This document shows positions 5,977-10,679 of a stretch of 10,679 nucleotides of DNA, in pieces. The DNA comes from Pseudomonadota bacterium (GTDB taxonomy: Bacteria; Pseudomonadota; Gammaproteobacteria; Steroidobacterales; Steroidobacteraceae), in the NCBI GenBank assembly GCA_021815905.1, contig JAKAZP010000054.1, positions 1 to 10,679 on the forward strand, given 5' to 3'. The notes beneath the pieces were generated by a model. That model had not been told where the DNA came from. It saw only the letters and a list, made by a program, of their open reading frames with translations, and did not search any database. A program made the translations under genes and the position numbers. The first letter of the stretch is position 1; each line of letters opens with the position of its first letter.

Positions 5977-7477
5977 ATCCCGAACGAGCGATTGCGACAT
6001 CACCCTGCTGCTCGAGGGCACCTACCCGTACATCAAGGGCGGCGTGTCCAGCTGGGTGCATCAGCTCGTCAGTCGCCTGCCGCAGTGGCGCTTCGGCGCG
6101 GTGTTCCTCGGCTCGCGGGCGCAGGACTACGGCGGTCTGCAGTACCCGCTGCCCGAGAATCTCGTGGCCCTGCAGACGCTGTATCTGTTCGAGGAAGTCG
6201 AGAGCCGGCCAACCAGGCCGCCGCGGCTGCCGGCCGACACCACGGCGCTCTACGAACGACTGCACGAGTCGCTGCGTTCGGGAAAGGCCGACGTGCTCGA
6301 TTTCAGCGGTCACCTCGAAGCCGGCGACCCCCTCAGCGAGGAGGCGTTCCTGCATGGCGAGCCCGCGTGGCGCTACATCACCGACGCCTACGAAGCCAAT
6401 GCCACGGAGCCCTCCTTCGTGGATTATTTCTGGACGGTGCGGAACCTCCATCGTCCGATCTGGGCGCTGTCGCGCGCCAGCCGGCACCTGCCGCGGGCGC
6501 GGCTGTTCCTCAGCCCCTCGACCGGCTTCGCGGGCCTGCTCGGCGTGCTCGGCGCGCAGGCCCAGCAGCGACCGCTCGTGCTCATGGAGCACGGAATCTA
6601 CACCAAGGAGCGGCGCATCGATCTGATGAACGCCGCCTGGATCAACGACGCGCGCACGCCGCTGCAACACGATGCCACCGAAGTCAGCCATCTGCGCGAG
6701 CTGTGGATTCATTTTTTCGAGACCCTCGGCCGCATGATCTATCGCCATTCCGACCCGATAGTCAGTCTGTTCGAGGCGGCGCGCCGGCAGCAGATCCGCG
6801 ACGGCGCCGCTCCCGAGCGCACCCGCATCGTTCCCAATGGCGTCGATGTCGAGCGCCTCGCCCGCCTGCGCCGCCCCGCCGATGCGCCGCCGCCGCCGGT
6901 GATCTGCCTGCTCGGCCGCGTGGTGCCGATCAAGGACATCAAGACCTTCATCCGCGCCGCTCACACCCTGCGACAGCGTCTGGCCGACGTCGAAGCCTGG
7001 ATCGTCGGCCCTGAGGACGAAGACCCCGAATACAGCCGCGAATGCCGCGAGCTCGCGCAGGCGCTCGGCCTCGGCGAGGCGCTGCGCTTCTTCGGTTTCC
7101 GGCGCATCGACGAGATCCTGCCCGGGGTCGGCGTGCTGGTGCTCAGCTCCATCAGCGAGGGGCTGCCCCTGTCGGTGCTGGAGGGATTTGCCGCGGGCCT
7201 GCCCTGCGTCACCACCAACGTGGGCGCCTGCCCGGAACTCGTGTACGGGCGCGGCGACGAGGACCGCGCTCTCGGGGCGGCCGGCGCTGTAGTCGGCCTG
7301 GCCGACCACGATGCGTTGGCGGACCGTTGCGGCGCGCTGCTCGCCTTCCCGATGGTGTATGCGCGCGCAGCGCGGGCCGCGATCCAACGGGTGGAGCGCT
7401 ACTACGACCAGACGCGGATGATCGAGGCGTTCGATCGCCTGTTCGCGGAGCGGATCGGCGGCGAGGGCGCACGCTGA
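5969..7477 (+). CDS. pelF: PelF cytosolic GT4 glycosyltransferase, Pel polymerase
   Basis: From ATG 5969 the protein has 502 residues (Pseudomonas PelF about 507). It is a GT-B fold enzyme of family GT4 that uses a UDP-N-acetylhexosamine donor, as known for PelF. The N-terminal half starts with the PelF signature LLLEGTYPYIKGGVSSWVHQL (positions 13-33, in part), and MEHGIYTKERRID follows near the middle. The C-terminal donor domain has NGVDVERL, then LLGRVVPIKDIKTFI with R317 and K322, and the GT4 E-x7-E motif in SISEGLPLSVLEGF, with E397 and E405. The R-K-E-E set is complete, so activity is expected. There is no signal or membrane segment. ATG 5969 overlaps pelE by 8 bases and has GGGGG at 5954-5958 at workable spacing; ATG 5960 (3 residues longer) is the alternative. 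An in-frame ATG at 5780 would overlap pelE by about 200 bases and adds residues unlike PelF. Confidence 0.95.
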   Translation: MPESRTSDCDITLLLEGTYPYIKGGVSSWVHQLVSRLPQWRFGAVFLGSRAQDYGGLQYPLPENLVALQTLYLFEEVESRPTRPPRLPADTTALYERLHESLRSGKADVLDFSGHLEAGDPLSEEAFLHGEPAWRYITDAYEANATEPSFVDYFWTVRNLHRPIWALSRASRHLPRARLFLSPSTGFAGLLGVLGAQAQQRPLVLMEHGIYTKERRIDLMNAAWINDARTPLQHDATEVSHLRELWIHFFETLGRMIYRHSDPIVSLFEAARRQQIRDGAAPERTRIVPNGVDVERLARLRRPADAPPPPVICLLGRVVPIKDIKTFIRAAHTLRQRLADVEAWIVGPEDEDPEYSRECRELAQALGLGEALRFFGFRRIDEILPGVGVLVLSSISEGLPLSVLEGFAAGLPCVTTNVGACPELVYGRGDEDRALGAAGAVVGLADHDALADRCGALLAFPMVYARAARAAIQRVERYYDQTRMIEAFDRLFAERIGGEGAR

Positions 7478-8853
7478 TGGCCGGCATCGGCTTCGAATTG
7501 CGCCGATTGAGCCGGAGCAAGACGTACTTCGGTCTGCTGCGCGCCTATCTCTACGCCGGCATCATCGGCTCGGGGCCGTGGGTTCTTTCGATCCTGGCGA
7601 TCCTGGTCCTCGGGGTCCTGAGTCTCGGCGCGATCACGCCGGCGAGCCGGGTCAGCGATTTCCAGACCAGCGTCACCTGGCTGATCGCGCTCAGTCTGAT
7701 CTACTCCGGCGGCACGCAGCTTGCGTACACTCGTTATGCGGCCGACCGCCTGTTCGAGCATCGGGGCGCACGTGTGCTGCCGAATCTGTTCGGGATCCTG
7801 CTGGTCACCGGCCTGCCACTGGTGTTGATCTCGATCCCGGTCTCGCTGTGGCTGCTGCCGGGCACGAGTCCGGGATACCGCCTGCTGATGATCGTGAGTC
7901 TCAACCTTCTCAACATGGTATGGGTGCTCACGGTCCTGCTCTCGGGTCTCAAGCAGTACCGCTGGCTGCTGATTCTCTACCTCATCGGCTACGGAGGCTC
8001 GGTCGCGCTCGGGGTGGGATTGGGCTCGGCGGGCTTCGGGACGGAGGGCCTGCTGCTCGGCTTCGCCATCGGCCAGGCGGTCATCCTGATGGGCTCACTG
8101 GCTCTGGTGTGGCGCGAGTATCCGCCAGAGCACCTGATCGAATTCGACTTCCTGCGCCGGGGAAGGATGCATCTGTGGCTGCTGCCGACCGGGCTGTTGT
8201 TCAACGCCGGTGTCTGGGTTGACAAGCTCCTGTTCTGGCTCTCGGCCGGTCCCGGCCAACGCGTGATCGGCGATCTGCACGGATCGATGATCTACGACAA
8301 GCCGATCTTTCTCTCCTATTTCACGCTGATCCCCGGCATGGCGGTGTTCCTGCTGCGCATGGAAGTCGATTTCGTGCGTGCCTATGACCGCTACTACGGC
8401 GCCGTGCGCGACGGAGGTGCGCTTACCGCGATCCGCGCTTACCGCACGGAAATGGTCGTCACCGCCCGCGAGGGCATCTACGACATCATCAAGGTCCAGG
8501 GCTTCACGCTCCTCGGGCTGATCGCGCTCGGTCCGCCGCTGCTCGCCGTGTTCCACATCCCCACTCTGTATTTTCCCCTGCTGGCGATCGATTCCGTGGG
8601 CGTCGGCCTGCAGCTTCTGGTCATGGCCGGACTCAACATCCTGTTCTATCTGGACCGACTGCGCACCACCGCCGCCATCAGCGCCACGATGCTGCTCGCG
8701 AATCTCGGTTTCAGCTACCTGAGCCTGGTGCTCGGTCCGTTCTTCTACGGCTACGGTTTCGTCCTGGCGATGCTGCTGACGGCGGTGATGGTCCTCACGG
8801 TCATCGACCGGCAGATGGACGCGCTGAACTACACCACGTTCATGCTGCGCTGA
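7477..8853 (+). CDS. pelG: PelG polytopic inner-membrane transporter for Pel
   Basis: This 458-residue protein matches Pseudomonas PelG (about 456). It starts with the PelG-typical MAGIGFELRRL, followed by KTYFGLLRAYLYAGIIGSGPWVLSIL. About 12 hydrophobic segments follow, including WLIALSLIYSGGTQLAYTR, LPLVLISIPVSLWLLPG, MIVSLNLLNMVWVLTVLLSG and, at the end, YGFVLAMLLTAVMVLTVI. From the family: PelG belongs to the MOP flippase superfamily, with few polysaccharide-exporter relatives, and with PelD and PelE activates PelF and moves the chain across the inner membrane. Conserved-looking loops include YDKPIFLSYFTLIPGMAVFLLRMEVDF in the middle (only partly quoted families share it). The ATG overlaps the pelF stop as TGATG, and GAGGG at 7463-7467 gives a good ribosome site. 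It is the last gene of the operon; only 31 bases separate its stop from the convergent neighbour, and no clear terminator is seen. Confidence 0.95.
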   Translation: MAGIGFELRRLSRSKTYFGLLRAYLYAGIIGSGPWVLSILAILVLGVLSLGAITPASRVSDFQTSVTWLIALSLIYSGGTQLAYTRYAADRLFEHRGARVLPNLFGILLVTGLPLVLISIPVSLWLLPGTSPGYRLLMIVSLNLLNMVWVLTVLLSGLKQYRWLLILYLIGYGGSVALGVGLGSAGFGTEGLLLGFAIGQAVILMGSLALVWREYPPEHLIEFDFLRRGRMHLWLLPTGLLFNAGVWVDKLLFWLSAGPGQRVIGDLHGSMIYDKPIFLSYFTLIPGMAVFLLRMEVDFVRAYDRYYGAVRDGGALTAIRAYRTEMVVTAREGIYDIIKVQGFTLLGLIALGPPLLAVFHIPTLYFPLLAIDSVGVGLQLLVMAGLNILFYLDRLRTTAAISATMLLANLGFSYLSLVLGPFFYGYGFVLAMLLTAVMVLTVIDRQMDALNYTTFMLR

Positions 8854-8884
8854 GCGGCCGCGTTCCGACCCCCCGCCCGGGCGC
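8854..8884. other. Convergent gap between pelG and the zinc-ribbon gene
   Basis: These 31 bases separate two convergent stop codons. They contain short GC palindromes (GCGGCCGC and GCCCGGGC) but no stem-loop with a T-tract on either strand. Termination is therefore either Rho-dependent or inside the neighbouring gene; this cannot be settled from sequence. Confidence 0.5.
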
Positions 8885-9592
8885 TCAACTCGCGTTCTGT
8901 AGCGGGGTGATGTTGTTCTGCGTCTCCTCGAGGAAGAAGCGTCGCACGAGCATCGCCTGCTGGAGCTTGCCCTTGCGGACGTAGGCCTCGTAGAGCAGAT
9001 CCTTCATCACCTCGAGCGCGATGCCGGCCTCGTAGCCGTCGAGGACGGGAATGTTCGGACGCGGATCGCTCGCCGAGCCGAAGAGGATGCTCTTGAACTT
9101 GCCGAAGGTGTCGGGCGCGATCGCGGCGAGCTCTCGCACCTCGTTGAGCTCATCGAACAGCCGGAGCTTGCCGGCCTCCCCGAGATCGGCGAACACCGCC
9201 TGCGCGGTGCGCCGGCACATCGAGGCGAAGGCGTTGAAGGCGCCGCTCGTGAAGCAGGTCAGCGCCTCCTTGAAGAGCATCTCCACCTCCTGCGGCAGGT
9301 AGGTGAAGGAGAACTTCTCGCGCGGGCGCTCGACCTCGGCGAACTGCGGCGACAGCTCGATCCTGCCCGCGGCGTACATCCGCACGGTGTACCGCACGAA
9401 CACGGGGAAGTTGCAGGCATCGCAGCGGTACACCACCCCGATCTGCTGGGGACGGAACTTCTGCAGATCCTCGAACCGCGGCACGGCGCTCGCAGTGATG
9501 TGCGCCACCACCTGGCAGTGCGGGCACGTCAGCGCCAGGGTCTTCTCCTGGTCGTGGATCAGACGGCTTGCCGGGTCGATGTGTACTGACAT
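8885..9592 (-). CDS. Zinc-ribbon protein with DUF4145-like domain, function unknown
   Basis: This 235-residue soluble protein begins MSVHIDPASRLIHDQEK. A two-CxxC zinc ribbon follows: C23-P-H-C26 and C57-D-A-C60, separated by 30 residues. After a beta-rich stretch (NFPVFVRYTVRMY, then RIELSPQF) comes a helical part at about 100-200. It contains EVEMLFKEALTCFTSGAFNAFASMCRRTAQAVF, a pattern like the DUF4145 domain (a hydrophobic helix with tolerance for small residues followed by an RR motif), and a KFKSILFGSASDPRP loop. DUF4145 proteins are common in defence and mobile-element neighbourhoods and also occur singly; the role here is not known. It has no signal peptide or membrane segment. A GTG at 9628 would add 12 residues, but a possible promoter -10 box lies at 9632-9637, which puts that codon at or before the transcript start, so ATG 9592 is preferred. 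No strong Shine-Dalgarno is visible. It is convergent with pelG and lies downstream of mprF on the same strand. Confidence 0.75.
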   Translation of the reverse strand: MSVHIDPASRLIHDQEKTLALTCPHCQVVAHITASAVPRFEDLQKFRPQQIGVVYRCDACNFPVFVRYTVRMYAAGRIELSPQFAEVERPREKFSFTYLPQEVEMLFKEALTCFTSGAFNAFASMCRRTAQAVFADLGEAGKLRLFDELNEVRELAAIAPDTFGKFKSILFGSASDPRPNIPVLDGYEAGIALEVMKDLLYEAYVRKGKLQQAMLVRRFFLEETQNNITPLQNAS

Positions 9593-9631
9593 GGTGGCGC
9601 GGTATCGGGTTTGTTGTGTCCGCCCCACCGA

Positions 9632-9647
9632 ATTGTAGCCGATCGGC
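9632..9647 (-). promoter_or_regulatory. Possible promoter -10 box with adjacent palindrome before the zinc-ribbon gene
   Basis: On the - strand TACAAT (9637 to 9632) closely matches a sigma-70 -10 element in otherwise very GC-rich DNA. The 10-bp palindrome GCCGATCGGC (9638-9647) lies directly upstream and could be an operator or chance. No good -35 hexamer is seen at 16-18 bases. A start of transcription near 9625 would give a leader of about 33 bases to ATG 9592. Confidence 0.35.
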
Positions 9648-9697
9648 GACGTGTCCGCCTCGCTTTGCGGTCCCGCCGGCCGGCGCTTGCGGTTGCG

Positions 9698-10679
9698 TTA
9701 TGTCACGTCGCGCCGATCGTCGACGCGGGCGCCGCCGCCGATCAGGCGCGAGATCTCGACCAGCACCCGCGGCAGCGCGATGCCGCCGCGGGCCACCAGG
9801 TATTTCGGCTCCCATTGCGGGTCGAAGCGCAGCTTGTATCGGCGCAGCCCCTCGAAGTCGTAGAAATGCTCGCCGTGCCGGAAGACGAAGTTGCCCACGC
9901 GGTGCCAGGCGGGAGCGAGCGGATGGCGGTCGAGGCCCGGGAGCGGGGCCATGCCGAGATTGAGCTCGCCGAAGCCCTGCGCGCATCCCCAGCGCATGAG
10001 CTCGACGATGAGGTAATCCATGGCGCCGGCGGGCGCCTCCGGCCGGAAGCGCATGAGATCGATGCCGAGCTCGGCCCGGGTGCCGCTCGGCCAGAGCACC
10101 GCGAAGCCGAGCGGCGTCGCGCCGGCGCGCACCACCGCGAGCGGGAAGTTGCGCAGGTAATCGCGCGAGAAGGATCCGACGGTGAAGCGCTTCTCGCCGG
10201 TGCGCTTGCGCTCGAGCCAGCTCTCGGAGATCGGCGCCAGCGCCGCGATGAGCGCGTCGCTCGCGGGCGCGGGGGTGACGAAGAAGCCGAGTCCCTCGGA
10301 TTGCGCGCGACGGTGGCTTGCGCGCAGATCCGCGCGCGCGGGCCGCTCGAGGGAGAACTCGGGCAGCGGCACACGCGCCTCCTCGCCGATCTTGAGCGGT
10401 GCGAGTCCGAGATCGAGGTACAGCGACAGCCAGCGGGAGCCCGTCTGATAGAGCACGGTGCGCCCGCCGTGCCGCTCCGACATCTCCCGAAAGCGCCAGA
10501 CGAGCTCCTCGGCGCCGGCGCTCGTGCCGACGGGGTCGCCGAGGGCGATCCAGCTCTCGCCGGCGATCCGGTACATGAGGAATGCGTCCCCGGCGTCGCT
10601 GAAGAGCAGGCGCTTGTCCCCGGTGAGCGCCGCGTTCGCGAGGCTCTGATCCGAGCGCGAGATCACGGCCCGCGCCCGC
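9698..10679 (-). CDS. mprF: MprF-type phosphatidylglycerol aminoacyltransferase, C-terminal part (partial, 5' end off the right edge)
   Basis: The visible 327 residues are the soluble DUF2156/GNAT-fold catalytic domain of MprF. Recognisable stretches are LTGDKRLLFSDAGDAFLMYRI, SWIALGDPVG, RTVLYQTGSRWL, a FTVGSFSRDYL segment, and the family-typical end FEGLRRYKLRFDPQWEPKYL. MprF transfers an amino acid (Lys or Ala) from charged tRNA to phosphatidylglycerol, and its N-terminal membrane part flips the product; this lowers surface negative charge and gives resistance to cationic peptides. Which amino acid is used cannot be told here. The frame stays open to the window edge (RARAVISRSDQ...), so the GTG at 10666 is internal Val and not the start; the membrane half must lie to the right. 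The stop is TAA at 9700-9698, 105 bases before the zinc-ribbon gene on the same strand. No terminator is seen between them. Confidence 0.9.
   Translation of the reverse strand, partial: RARAVISRSDQSLANAALTGDKRLLFSDAGDAFLMYRIAGESWIALGDPVGTSAGAEELVWRFREMSERHGGRTVLYQTGSRWLSLYLDLGLAPLKIGEEARVPLPEFSLERPARADLRASHRRAQSEGLGFFVTPAPASDALIAALAPISESWLERKRTGEKRFTVGSFSRDYLRNFPLAVVRAGATPLGFAVLWPSGTRAELGIDLMRFRPEAPAGAMDYLIVELMRWGCAQGFGELNLGMAPLPGLDRHPLAPAWHRVGNFVFRHGEHFYDFEGLRRYKLRFDPQWEPKYLVARGGIALPRVLVEISRLIGGGARVDDRRDVT

Noticed and set aside
5930..7387. 485-codon open frame on the - strand opposite pelF
   Set aside because: Antisense to a gene with intact GT4 motifs; length is explained by high GC, which makes stop codons rare.
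7042..7476. Upstream extension of the pelG frame through pelF
   Set aside because: ATG 7477 has a GAGGG ribosome site, overlaps the pelF stop and gives the PelG-typical N-terminus and length.
8854..8884. Bidirectional intrinsic terminator between convergent genes
   Set aside because: Only short GC palindromes are present; there is no stem-loop followed by a T-tract on either strand.
9674..9685. 12-bp palindrome CGCCGGCCGGCG downstream of mprF as a terminator
   Set aside because: It is self-complementary without a loop and no T-tract follows; such GC palindromes are expected by chance in this composition.
10664..10666. GTG as a start of the right-edge gene
   Set aside because: The frame continues to the window edge and the residues align with the interior of MprF, so this is an internal Val codon.

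Overview
The window carries most of a Pel exopolysaccharide operon on the + strand (about 1-8853), followed by two unrelated-looking genes on the - strand (8885-10679). The DNA is very GC-rich. Outer-membrane secretion proteins (PelB barrel, PelC lipoprotein) together with a PelD-type c-di-GMP receptor point to a Gram-negative, probably a high-GC beta- or gammaproteobacterium. I cannot name the genus from sequence alone. All genes lie close together and no stretch longer than about 105 bases lacks a gene.

Region 1 (1-3019) encodes the outer-membrane/periplasmic secretion arm. The 3' end of a TPR-like gene (1-179) overlaps by ATGA a 947-codon gene (176-3019). That second gene has a signal peptide, a long TPR-like solenoid and a C-terminal beta-barrel: it is the porin half of PelB. 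The arrangement suggests that the PelB scaffold/porin, a single polypeptide of about 1,190 residues in Pseudomonas aeruginosa, is split over two translationally coupled genes. Region 2 (3032-3571) is pelC, the outer-membrane lipoprotein that forms a ring at the mouth of PelB.

Region 3 (3620-8853) is the inner-membrane synthase/transport complex: pelD (c-di-GMP receptor), pelE (membrane-anchored TPR scaffold), pelF (GT4 glycosyltransferase polymerase) and pelG (12-TM MOP-superfamily transporter). pelD to pelG overlap by 4, 8 and 1 bases, so they are almost certainly co-transcribed and translationally coupled. The inferred pathway is: c-di-GMP binds PelD; PelF polymerises the sugar in the cytoplasm; PelG with PelD/PelE moves it across the inner membrane; PelB TPRs and PelC guide it; the PelB barrel releases it. 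PelA, the periplasmic hydrolase/deacetylase, is not in view and would be expected further upstream.

Region 4 (8885-10679), convergent with the operon, holds a 235-residue zinc-ribbon protein with a DUF4145-like helical domain and the C-terminal half of an MprF-type phosphatidylglycerol aminoacyltransferase that runs off the right edge. I saw no tRNA, rRNA, CRISPR array, insertion sequence or phage gene. The main point to follow up is the split PelB; the rest is a recognisable system rather than a new one.
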